Source: Buddleja alternifolia (taxonomy: Eukaryota; Streptophyta; Magnoliopsida; Lamiales; Scrophulariaceae). From it: DNA of 64,000 nucleotides. Below the pieces are notes generated by a model. It was not told the DNA's origin, ran no database searches, and worked only from the letters and a program-made list of their open reading frames with translations. Shown here in pieces: positions 41,476 through 57,200 of the stretch. Position 1 is the first letter of the stretch. Every line of letters starts with the position of its first letter. The DNA lies in the NCBI GenBank assembly GCA_019426215.1, contig CM033394.1, positions 47,428,423-47,492,422 of the forward strand, read 5' to 3'. A program made the translations under genes and the position numbers.

Positions 41476-42689
41476 TCACCATATGTATATTTAATATACG
41501 ACGATATTATGTTTTCTAGCAACTATATAAATGAGGAAAAGAAAGGTCGTTGTAATTGGTCAAACAACACTAATCACGTTTGAATAGAGTCGAGGAAAAA
41601 ATATAGAGGGTAATTCTATCACTTGGAAAAGTAATTTTATTGTATTTCTGTTCTTTATATCTAAAGTTTATGCTTATATAGAACTGAAGGGGCAAGTGCC
41701 CCGTCCAGCCCCCTCCCGTGGTCCTTGATATAAAATGATATTACATTTATTTCACACGTTACCTACGACGACATAAATTGATTGATCATAGGTGGCTTTC
41801 TTTGTGTGTAGATTATGATGTTTTAAAAAAAAATCATTTATATAAATCTATAAATGATATCAGCATACTAATCATCTTAAAGTTGGCAAAACGTTTTTGA
41901 ATTATAATGTGGCTAGCAATCTCTCCAGTGGGATTGATGTATCAATGATTGGAAAGGAACAAATGATTAATTTGCAATTTTTCAGGAGCTAAGTTAAAGT
42001 AATTATCGAGTTATCATCATCAGGATTATAACCTTTCTTGTCCCTCTATTACTTTGTGTATATATACGACATTGAAACTGTTGACATTATGTTTTATATT
42101 AGACAATTCTATCTTTTTCTTGAGAAATTTTAGGAGGGTCGTGTTTGACAGAACTTAATTTCATTAATATCTTTCGAACTCTATCGTTCTGTATGTATTG
42201 GCTCATTTTTTCACTCGACCCAACTCGACTTAAACTAATTACAACACATATTATAGTAGTTTATATATGAACTAATACTTATTTAATTAAATTAGTTTTG
42301 AGAATTGAGGGTATATTGCCATATATACCAAGATAACATATATATGTGCCTTGCCATCCTTTTAGCAGTATCAAGGGAAAAAAGAAAAGGAAAGAAAGGA
42401 TGCATGGTTCACCAATTAAGACAAGCATCCGCAAAAGGGTTTGGAATATAAAACTTTATATTAAAGTAAATTCAATTCGAATACTATCTCATTTCCAAGT
42501 GTATTGCAAAAGACAAACTCAGAATTCAATGATGGCTAAAAGAGTTAAAACTCAAATAATTGATAGACAAAGGACTCAAAGAACTTGAGAGAACTATTAT
42601 GAAAGGAAATTTATTGCCTTGACAATTGACATAAGTGTATTCATACAAAATGGTAGAGATGATGTCAAGTTATCAATGTAATCCATATT

Positions 42690-44804
42690 TGTTGGGATTG
42701 TGGAGACCGATTGATATGTTGGAATTGAGAAAAGTCGAGGAGCCAAGAGAGAAGTCAAAACGGAGCCAGGAAAAAGAAAAGTGGAGTTGACCAAGTCAAC
42801 GCCACGACGTTCAGGTCAGAACACCGCAGAATGCCGTGGCGGTGGGCGGCAGAGGGGTAACGCCGCGGCGTTGAAAGGACGAACTCCGCGGAGTTCCGAT
42901 GGAGGCAAGCGAACGCTGCGGCGTTCTGGCCAAACGCAGAGGTGTTAGCAGCAGTCAGTCAAAGACGCGTTTTTTGAGGATGAAAATCCGTAGGATTGGT
43001 TTCCTTGTAGGTTTTGACTTGTGATTTGGCAGATGACTTGTACTAGGAGTTTTTTTCTAATTACTTAAGAATAGGATTGTGTTTCCTATTTAATTAGTGT
43101 TTTTCTTTCCTTGTATCAAGTCTTTCATTTATAAATAGGACCTGTATCATTGTAATTGATGTGATTTTATAGTTGGACTCAGAAATAAAAGATGTAGTCT
43201 AGAGTTTTCCCGTGGATATAGGCAAGTCATTCCGAACCACGTAAAGTTTCCTTTGTTCATCGTTTTTATGATTCTTGATATTCCTTGTTTTAATTTTTTC
43301 TTCGTGCTCTGATGACCTACCATCCCTAACAACTGATATTAGAGCCATAGGTTCGTAGGTCTTTGTGTTAGATCTAGATCTATGGGGAGAGCGCTTGGTT
43401 TTAGCGTGAGACTTTGTCGTGGGAACAATGGTAGGAGTTGAAGAAAAAAAAAGGAGAGGATCGACAGTTTTTGTTGCAGTTAGCACAAATTGAAGTTGAG
43501 GTGAAGTCGAAGAAGATGACAAAGGAGGGTGGACCAGTTAGATCGTCAACCAAAAAAAAATGGGGAGGGAAGAATAGGTAATTCCGTTGAACGTTTATGA
43601 GAAAACGTTGAAGAAAAAAATCGTGGTGTCAGAAGATAGGTAGATCTGTAGTAGTAGAAACAGATTTGTGTTGCCGGTGGGTAAACACGAAGCCAGTGGG
43701 AGCAGTTGCGGTATTGGGTGGTAGGTTTGTAAAGCCAGAGGTCAAGTAGGAAGATTCACGTTGCCGAGAGGGTGGAAGAACGTGTTAGCCAGAGATCGAG
43801 AGGGCGGAGTTACGATGCCAAGAAAGTAAATCCACATAGCCAGAGGCGAGATGGAAGAAGATGTATAAGCCGAGAGCCGGGGTGGTAAGACTGTGGAGGC
43901 ATGACCACGTAGAAAGAAACCATGAAGGCACGAAACGGTGCCGGGAGGGATTGACTGTGGAGACGGAAGTCATGGTGGCAAGATCTGAAGCCAGGTAGGC
44001 AAATTCGCAGAGCCGAGGGGGTTTGTTGGAAGATGGATCGAACATAGCTTGTGCAGTGGGAGCATTAAGCAGATATGTAGGGGATCCGAGTTGCCATTGA
44101 AAAACCAAAGGTATTGGCAGAGGGATGTGATATAGCTTGTGCAGTGGGAGCATCGAGCATAGATGTGTGTGACCCGATAGCCATTGAAAAGTGATTGGAA
44201 TCAGTCTCCAAGTAGGAGATTGGTGGGGTTGTGGAGACCGATAGATACGTCAGAATCAAGAAAAGTCGAGGAGCCAAGAGAGAAGTCAAAACGGAGTCAG
44301 GAAAAGGGAAAAGTGGAGTTGACCAAGTCAACGCCCACGGCGGTGGGCGGCAGAGGGGCAACGCCGCTGCGTTGAAAGGACGAACGTCGCGGCGTTCTGG
44401 CCAAATACTGAGGTGTTCGCATCAGTCAGTCAAAGACGGATTTTTTGAGGCTGAAAATCGTAGGATTGGTTTCCTTATTGGTTTTGACTTGTGATTTGGC
44501 AGATGACTTGTATTTGGAGTGTTTTCCTAATTACCTATGAATAGGATTGTATTTCTTATTTAAATTAGGGTTTTTCTTTCCTTGTATATCAAGTCTTTCA
44601 CTTATAAATACAACTTGTATCATTGTTATTGATGTGATTCTCTAGTTAGATTCAGAAATAAAAGATGTAGTCTAGAGTTTTCCCGTAGATGTAGGCAAGT
44701 TATGCCGAACCACGTAAAGTCTTCTTTGTTCATAGTTTTTATGCTTCTTGATATTTCTTGTTTTAAATTTTCTTTCGTGCTCTAATGAACTACCATTCTT
44801 AACA
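42690..44804 (+). mobile_element. Complete compact non-autonomous LTR retrotransposon (TRIM/LARD-like)
   Basis: 5' LTR about 42690-43331 and 3' LTR about 44221-44804, both running from TG(T/G)TGGG(A/G)TTGTGGAGACC to CTAACA/CTTAACA. Each LTR has a TATA box (TTTATAAATAGG near 43129; CTTATAAATAC near 44602) and an AATAAA polyadenylation signal. A PBS-like CTGATATTAGAGCC follows the 5' LTR, resembling the initiator Met-tRNA type of Copia elements. The internal region is only about 890 bp with no gag or pol. Flanks ATATT and ATATA are a possible 5 bp TSD with one mismatch. The 3' LTR has two deletions of about 30 bp relative to the 5' LTR, so it is not brand-new. Confidence 0.8.
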
Positions 44805-47389
44805 ATATAATGTTAACATGATATGATCGTCACTGTTTAGTACGAGAGGAGGTCCGATGACGTTGACAAGTGTTTGCGTGTAAGAAATATTAGCCACATG
44901 GCAAAGTTTAACTATCTTTCCACTTGATTTTAATTGGAATTACAACTTTTCCTTGTGTAAGTAGTGTGGTCCTCGAGGTCTTGCGGTCTATAGATATGCA
45001 TTGCATATGTTTTGGAGCTATCGAGATTACTTCGATGCAATTGTAAGTACTTAAGTGATGGAATCTATATGAGGTTCATTATCATGTAAGATTCTCTTTA
45101 TACTTGAAAATAGGGTCCCGAAACTCTTTAGTAATCACTCCAGCTCCTTTAATAGTTTATGTTTTTCGTGTACAATTTTTCCAAATCGTGCAGGTGCCCG
45201 AACCATTTGTACACATTACTCTATATTAGTTTGACGCTCTAACGTTTGAACAGAATACGAATAACGAATAAGAAAAAAGTTATTTTTTGTAAAACTATCT
45301 TTTTTAGAAAAGAAATTTTAAGTGTTTTAATCTTTATTACACTATTAAAATTTTGTACTTATGTCTTGATATTTTGAGAGACAGCCATGCATTTTTAACT
45401 TCATATGTGGACAAAAAACTAAAGTATGTTGTTAGCTGTCGATTAACTAAATAAAGTACAAATATGCATTTCAAGCCAAAAATCAAAGAAGGGTAAATAA
45501 TAAAACCCTTTTCGCAGGGATTGAAATTGGGGGTCCGAATCTTATCCCCTCTCTTTCGGGCCCTCAAAACTTTGGGGATTCAAAAGTCGATATAGACTAA
45601 GGAAGTGTCTTAAATTCTTATGTCTAAATTACGCTCTATCAAATATCAAACAAACATAAGCTAATTTTATAAAAAGTATGCTTGACATTCAATTGACATT
45701 TAGCTCGAATAGAATGGTAAATCACAAGATAAATGCCATAACACTTATATTTTGATTGATTGAGTGCGACTAAATTGGCCCAAACAAGAATTTTTTGGGA
45801 AATTTTTTCGAAACTCTACCTTGCAAACTTCACTTAAAATTTTTGCTAGTAAACATATATCATATTTTTGTTGTAACCAAAAAATAAAATATCATATTTG
45901 TGTGGTGTGTGCCCTTAGTTATGTGAAAGTTAATAGTTGTGGTGGGACTCCCACCGTGGGAGTGGATTTGGATTGTGAAGAAATTCCTTTTTCTATTCTT
46001 TTTTTTTCTTTTTTAAGAAATCAGTTATATAATACATATAATAAAATATCAAATTACTATATATTATAACTATTATAACCAGCTAACAACTAGTATGAAC
46101 ATAGAAAAAAGCCCATATACTTTAAGTGGGAATTTAAACATTAGCTTGACCAATACAGTCAAAACTTTATCGTCGTAAAGAAATTCTTATTGTGTACAAA
46201 ATAGAGAAAATAGCAGATACCACCCAAACTATTAGGTGATGTACACTTTGCCTCCCAAACTATTAAAAGTTGCAGTCAACACCCTAAACTATCGTATATG
46301 TACACTTTACCCCCTCGGTCAGCTTCGGGCAGCACATAGGGAGCAAAGTGCTACAAACCGCATAGGTGAGGGGACAAAGCGCACGTCACCAAATTTTTTT
46401 ATTTTTTATAATTTTTATAATTTTTTTATTTTTATACTTTTTTTTTTTTTATGTTTTTGAATTGTTTTTTTTGTTTTTAGAAAATTATGAATATTTGAAT
46501 TTATATTTTTTTTCATTGTTTTCTTATTTATTTTCATGTTTTATTTTTTTTATTTGAAAATAATTTATTTCAAACCTAAAAATGATATAAAAAAAATCCA
46601 AATAAATCCCAATATGCATGATTTAAATTGAACGATAAATGGGTAAAAATTTCCCCGAAACTGACCGAGGGGGTTAAGTTAATATTAAGAATATTTGAAT
46701 TTAAAAAAAGAAGAGAAAATAGCAGATACCCATGTGTGCTTTGCTCCCTCACCTATGCGGTTTGTAGCACTTTGCCCCCTGTGTACTGTCCGAAGCTGAC
46801 CAAAGGGGCAAAGTGCACATATATGATAGTTTAAGGTGTTGAGTACAACTTTTAATAGTTTGGGGGACAAAGCGCACATCACCTCATAATTTGGGGGTAC
46901 CCCATTGACTAGGATCTTCTTGTCCACGGACAAGTCCAAAGTCTTTTCTCAAATTTTATTTGGTTTAAATCTTAGTTATTTGTCTATAGACAAGTCGAGC
47001 CCGAAAATGAAATCTTAGCCTGTAACAGCACATACAATCCTCCTCGTGAAAATTCAAGTTAGATATGTTACACGAAATGTACTGTTTTCAACGCTTTCTA
47101 AAATCGTGCGAGGCAAGGAAAGTGTAAACGCAAGTAAAACTGTAATAGACAAGATCCAAAACCAATCCAATCTTTCACGATGGATGATGTATCAGTATTA
47201 CATTCAAAATTCAAAACTAAGAAAACATTTGCAAATATACGAAACAAACCATTACCTGTTATACAGCCATTTCAAGTCCTAAACAATAACAAAAACACTT
47301 TAAGAAAGAAGAAAGAAATAGCCACACAGACTAGTAGTATAAGACTAGATAAAACCTCTGGCTGAATCCAGCATCAACTCCAAAAAGCT
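44805..47389. other. Intergenic downstream of ARF gene, with a foldback element
   Basis: AT-rich spacer containing the long inverted repeat at 46198-46905. The ORF at 45764-46069 and others here show no domain. The end nearest 47390 includes the 3' UTR of the ARF gene. Confidence 0.5.
46198..46905. mobile_element. Foldback element with about 180 bp inverted arms
   Basis: The left arm (about 46215-46388: cccaaactatta-ggtgatgtacactttg ... cgcataggtgaggg-acaaagcgcac) is the inverted image of the right arm (about 46725-46900: gtgtgctttgctccctcacctatgcg ... caaagcgcacatcacctcataatttgg). A direct copy of GAGAAAATAGCAGATACC precedes both arms (46203 and 46713). The middle, about 330 bp, is T-rich and non-coding. 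No clear TSD. A transcript across it would form a long double-stranded RNA. Confidence 0.75.
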
Positions 47390-51850
<4,461 letters not shown>

Positions 51851-51867
51851 CGAGAGAGTAAAATAAC

Positions 51868-51875
51868 TATTTATC
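51868..51875 (-). promoter_or_regulatory. ARF1: Putative TATA box of the ARF gene
   Basis: On the minus strand ATAAATAG lies about 25-30 bp before the inferred leader exon (51850-51770), which is the right distance for a core promoter. Confidence 0.5.
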
Positions 51876-51879
51876 GAGG

Positions 51880-51954
51880 AGGATTTAGAATCGTCAACCA
51901 CTGCTTATTTATATTTGATGCCCTAGAGGTGTTTTTCGTAATATCCATACAAAC

Positions 51955-51988
<34 letters not shown>

Positions 51989-53115
51989 TATATGTATATT
52001 GTTTATCGTACCAAAATGAAATAACGGGGTTGCCCCTTAAGGAATGACGCCGCGTACTGCGTTTGCCGCCGTTGGATCTATTGCTTGTTAGGTTGAGCGG
52101 TGGAGATGTGGCTGTATCTCGCTTCTGAGCGTTGGATTGCTTTTTGTTGTGCTGGCCAGTGAAGGGGATTTTGCCACGTCATGTTGATCAATTCGTGGGT
52201 TTGAATTGTAATTTTGTAATTTTATTTTAGGGAAAATTGCAGATATGGTCCCATGGGATAGAGGCTCTTGCAAAAATAGTCCCGTTGGTAAAAAGATGCA
52301 ACTTTAGCCCCATTTGACGTATGATTTTGCCACTAAAAAATTTGCGAAAATTGTTAGTTTGGGCACGTTTCTTGCACGTGCCCATTATTTGTTTTGCATA
52401 AATATCTTTAAAAAAACTCTTCATTACGTAAAACATGCCAAAAAAATTCATTTTTGGATTTATGTTTAGCGTTTAATGTTGTAAAATTAGGGGTGTTAAT
52501 GCAATTAATCCTAAACTCTTAAAGGCGTACCCATGCTACTTGGGAAATTTGATAACTTTTCTTAATGGATGGGTCAAAAATCGAGAATAAAGAATCCTAT
52601 GAGATTATTTTTACAATTTTACCAACAATAACACTAAAATTAATTGACCCTATCATAAAGACCAATATTGCAATTTTCCCTTTATTTATTAATTATGCAT
52701 CTTAGCTTGTCTGTCCCCCTTTTTTTTGTCACCTTTTGTATTTCAATTAAAAATAATGAGTGATTGTTAAGGAGTTATGAAAGTCAAATTAGTTATAATT
52801 AATCAAAATTATTAGTGATTATGTACAAATTCCAGCCCATAAATTATTATAAATTGTAATTATATCCTGAGTCCAAGTGTCGATGAATCATCAGAACGTC
52901 CCAAAACAAGTACCGACTTAAAAATGGAATATTGAAATTTATTTAGAATTTTTTTTCCCCCTTCTCTTTGTATTATTTAGAATTTTGGTGGCATCTTTAT
53001 ATGCTACTAAGCTAGATATTCATCTAGAAGGTAAAGGCGTAGTGAGATTTGATTCTTGGGATAAAGGCCTAAAAAGAGCTTGCACGAGGAAATTCCTGAA
53101 TCATATTGAGAAGTG
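51880..53115. other. Intergenic, no gene
   Basis: A (CATA)n/(TA)n tract lies at 51950-51990. A repeat with 'ggaaaattgcagatatggtccc...aatagtcccgttgg' at about 52228-52500 resembles a dispersed sequence also seen near 62225-62420 ('taaaattgcactattagtc', 'caaaaatagtcctgtag'). No protein gene supported. Confidence 0.5.
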
Positions 53116-53123
53116 ATCGGACA

Positions 53124-53502
53124 TAGGGATGTAAGTTGAGCCGAGCCGGCTCGCGAGCCTGGCGAGCCGGCTCGACTCGAGCTCAACTCGAGCTCGAGCT
53201 TCACGAGCCCGAGCTCGAGCTCGAGCCCGAGCTTCACGAGCCCGAGCTCGAGCTCGAGCCTGTTTGTCTCTGCAAAAAGCTCGCGAGCCCGGCTCGCGAG
53301 CTTTTTCTAGGCTCAAGCTCGCGAGCCTGGCTCAGGCTCGCGAGCTTGGGCTCGGCTCGAGCTCGTGAGCTCGGCTCGCGAGCTCGCTCGAGCTCGAGCT
53401 CGAGCTCCCTTGAGTTGAGCTCGACGAGCTCGAGCTCGAGCTCGAGCTCGAGCCTGGCAAAATTGCCAGGCTCGGCTCGAGCTCGGCTCGTTTACATCCC
53501 TA
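53124..53502. mobile_element. GAGCTC-rich hAT-type MITE, member 2, perfect 8 bp TSD
   Basis: The perfect 8 bp duplication ATCGGACA flanks it (53116-53123 and 53503-53510). The perfect terminal repeat TAGGGATGTAA ends it on both sides. Nearly the whole 379 bp is GAGCTCGAGCC-type sequence, so it is extensively self-complementary and very GC-rich against an AT-rich background. The 138-codon and other ORFs over it are repeats read through, not genes. Confidence 0.9.
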
Positions 53503-53510
53503 ATCGGACA

Positions 53511-54202
53511 CCACAATTGACTTCATATCTAGGACATTTTTCTTTTAAATAATTTTTGGCATATAAAATTAGAACTTCGGCATATAAAATTAGTACCATA
53601 TTCTCTGCTGACTTTAACATTTTTTTTTTTATCGGAAACTCTAACAACATGAATTTGGTGAATATCGCGTTTTTCAGTGGGCAGTTCTTGCAATAGTGAA
53701 ATGTCGAGACGATATGATAATGACGCAGTTACATAGGGAGGTAAATGTAACCCTTATTTCGTTATCAAGTGTATTCTTTCTTACGTAAGTTTTCTTTCGT
53801 TGAGAGAAACAAATGTTTGTGAACCAATAAGTCACATCTCTTCTCTTTATTGATGTAAACCAAATTATTAAGCAAGTTTATTTTCTTGAAGGGAACATAC
53901 TGACGAGAAATGTCAGAATTATTGTTCATTGGATGAACTTATCACCTCAAACCAATAGAACACAATTTTCTCGTCAGAATTATTGTTCATTGGATGAACT
54001 TATCACCTCAAACCAATAGAACACAATTTTCCAACTCGCATTATTGTATATAGAGAACAAGTACAAGTAATCAACCAAACAATAAAACTCAAGGAACAAA
54101 CTCTCTCACTTTTTTAAACGACAATTTTATTCTTTTCCATGCATTATTTCTCAATTATGACATGCATAAGCATATCAATAGTATTGCAACTCTCAAACAA
54201 TA
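53511..54202. other. 3' flank of the naphthoate synthase gene, with a 61 bp tandem duplication
   Basis: 'gtcagaattattgttcattgg...accaatagaacacaattttc' occurs twice, with a period of 61 bp (53912 and 53973). The rest is the 3' UTR and spacer. Confidence 0.7.
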
Positions 54203-57200
54203 TCATGGAAGCCTTGGGAATTTTGAGAAATCGGGTTTTCTTCGTTGCAAGTATGCGTTCTTCCCCTCGGTACCTTCCTCAGTCCCGTAAAATAAAAGCG
54301 TGGCATCTCCTCCAATTTGCTAAAAAGGAAAACCAAAAATAATAAACAATTACGTAATATACTTGAATCAGAATATGGTTGAAAAATAATTTTATTTTGA
54401 GTTAGAATCTCGAGTCTATGTAAGAATAATCTATCATTTGAGTCATAAAATAACAATGGGTACCTGAAGTCCAGCATGTCCATCATCAATTGCATTGATG
54501 GCTGATTTGCATAGACGAACTGCCATTGGGCTGTTCCTTAGGATTTCTCTACACCATTTAATTGTTTCCTCTTCAAGTTTCTCCAGCTGAAATAATAATT
54601 TTTTTTTTTCAAATTCTATTTTATATTTAAAAAAAAAACCTATTTCATATCTTGGTTAATTTTTCACTTCATTTTTTGGTTAATGGAAGTAATAAATATA
54701 AATGCTTAAAATTACAAGGGATCTTACCGGGACAACGATGTTTACGAGTCCCATTTTCTCAGCTTCGGAGGCATTGTAAAACCTTGCCATAAACCACATT
54801 TCTCGCGCTCGTTTTGGACCAACCTATTTCATTCATATGATTTAGTTTTTTTTTTTTTGAAGAAAATCTGTTTAATTCAATCGAAAGTTTACAACGCCTG
54901 GAACAATACAATTCATACAGATTCAAACGATGTTGTAAGAACATCTGAAACACCAACTATCAAGTTCTTGAAGATAACAAATCTTAAGAACTTACAAACG
55001 AACACAAGAAAATTCTTGTGCAACTCCTATTCAAGGAGAAATGAAACTCTTATTCGAGAGAGAAAACAAACTCTCATACAAGAGAGAAAATAAAATACTA
55101 AACAAAATATCTAAAGCGCTATATAAAATTAAAAACTTAAGAATCACTCGTCTTCATCTCGTCAGATCTGTCTCTGTCTCTTTAGATCCATATCCCTCTC
55201 GTCAGATTTGGAGATGTATCTTTAGATCTATATTCGTCTCGTCAGATTTGAAAATGTGATGTACAAATTCAAGAAGGATGCTCCAACCCAACCCAACCCG
55301 CTGACGATGGTGGTGGTAACAGTGGTGAAATAGACGACTGCTTCACCAAACCATCACCGGCGGAGGAAAATAGAAGAAAAAAGAAGACTAGGGTTTAGAG
55401 AGAGATGAGAAAAGTCAGAGAGATGGTTTTATGTTCAAAGATTTCAATTATATCCATTCATATGATTTAGTACTTGACAAAAAATGTAAGATTAAAGTAC
55501 CAATCATAAATAAAAAGAATAGATACAAAATTTATGTGTTTTACTCAATCAAGATTATGTTCATTCAGTGCGAGGACGAGAGAATTTCACTAATATTAAG
55601 ATAGTACAAAATTGTTAAAATCTAACAACCAGGGGCAGAACCACGATTTTTGATTAGAGAAACTAATTCCCAAGAAAAAAAAATGGAAAGAGGAGGAGCA
55701 AAACTTGATATTTAATTTTTGGACTTTGGCGGGTCGGAATTTCTAATATTATAGGACAGAAAAAGTTTTCTCAAAGTTGCGGCAGATGCCAACACCAACC
55801 CCCTGGTTCTGTCCCTGACCAAGTTTCTCTCTATCTCGGTTTCCCCTTGAGATAAACTCTAGTTCCAACTCCAACTTACAATTCTAATTTGAATAGATAA
55901 AGATGACCAAGTTTCTTTTCGTCTCAATTCCGCCTAAGATGAAGTCTAATAACCCTAGTTCCATCACCAATTAACAATTCTAATTTGAAGAGATAAACAC
56001 AAAGAGGAAAGATGACCGAGTTTCTTCTTGTCTCGATTTCTCTTCAGGAAAAAGTCTAGTACCCTAGTTCCGACACCAAATAACAATTCTTATGTGAATA
56101 GACACATACAAAGAAGATAGCTGATCGAGTCTCTTTCCACATCTCGATTTCACCTCGAGATAAAGACCCCTTGACTTGTATATTGCAAAGAAATCTCTTT
56201 AAGCTTTACAACTTACCAAACGAGCCATTATGGAAGCCCCATAACCAGCATCAAAGCTTCCAACCTACAACATCAAAAGATAATTATCAATGGGACAAGA
56301 AATATTAATTATGATTTATGAACATTAAAATTACAATGTACTAAGATAAATGATATATACCTTGGGTCCAGTTTGACCAAAAACAGCATTATCTGCTGCA
56401 ATTGTTAAATCACAAACCATATGGAGCACATGTCCACCCCCTACTGCATAACCTGCAACCTTTTATTTTTTTTTAAAAACTAAATATTATTTACATGATA
56501 TGAGAACTTATATAAAACTGTGGAAATTAAATGAGACATATGAAGAACAAATTAAATAAATAAATAAAACTTACCATTGCTATCACCGGCTTGGGAAGTC
56601 GACGAATTTGAACCTGTGTTGATAAAAAATAACAAAATAAGTACTTACAAATTAATTGCAATATTTTCGTTCTATTATCTATAATTAAAGAGAATTATTC
56701 CGAATAGTATTGAAGAATATTCATAGTTATTTAATTTATAAATAATAAAATGTACCTGCAGATCTAAAACATTGAGGCGACCAAAATTATCAAAATCAGC
56801 ATAACCTTGTTTGCCTCTGAGTGATTGATCGCCACCGCTGCAGAATGCCTTCGTGCCCTGCATCAACACACACACACATATATACATATATATGTATATA
56901 TATTTAATTATATTAATTAATTGAGCTATATTAAATAAGTCATAATTCTTCCTCGTTAAAGTTTGGGTACAGAATAAGATTTTTCTTAGTCTTTAACCTA
57001 ATTGTTCTTAAACTTTAACTAGGAATCAAACACAATATTAAACAAATAAAATAGCCACCATTATACTAGCTAGAGAGTGAAATGTCTAGGCCGATTGCAA
57101 CATAATACAACATAAGATGTCCAACTTAACCAGTATTTTCGAATCTTCGCTGTAATATAGTATCTTAAATGTGTATATTATATATATAAATATAAAATGT

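Larger units (their letters stand above)
40313..42689. other. Intergenic upstream of galactinol synthase
   Basis: Holds the galactinol synthase promoter (TATA box 40393-40401), an ACGTG core near 40533, microsatellites (TA)n and (CA)n at 40798-40870, and a 113 bp tandem duplication at 41246-41475. No gene is supported; the short ORFs near 42346-42588 have no recognisable content. Confidence 0.6.

Noticed and set aside
43785..44494. ORFs of 87-122 codons inside the compact LTR element
   Set aside because: No gag, protease, integrase or RT motifs; they overlap each other on both strands and span LTR boundaries.
46236..46834. Short ORFs around the foldback element
   Set aside because: They read through inverted arms and T-rich filler; no domain or start context.
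53136..53552. 138-codon ORF with Arg/Ala/Leu/Ser repeats
   Set aside because: Lies inside the GAGCTC-rich hAT MITE with a defined TSD; the protein is just the simple repeat translated.
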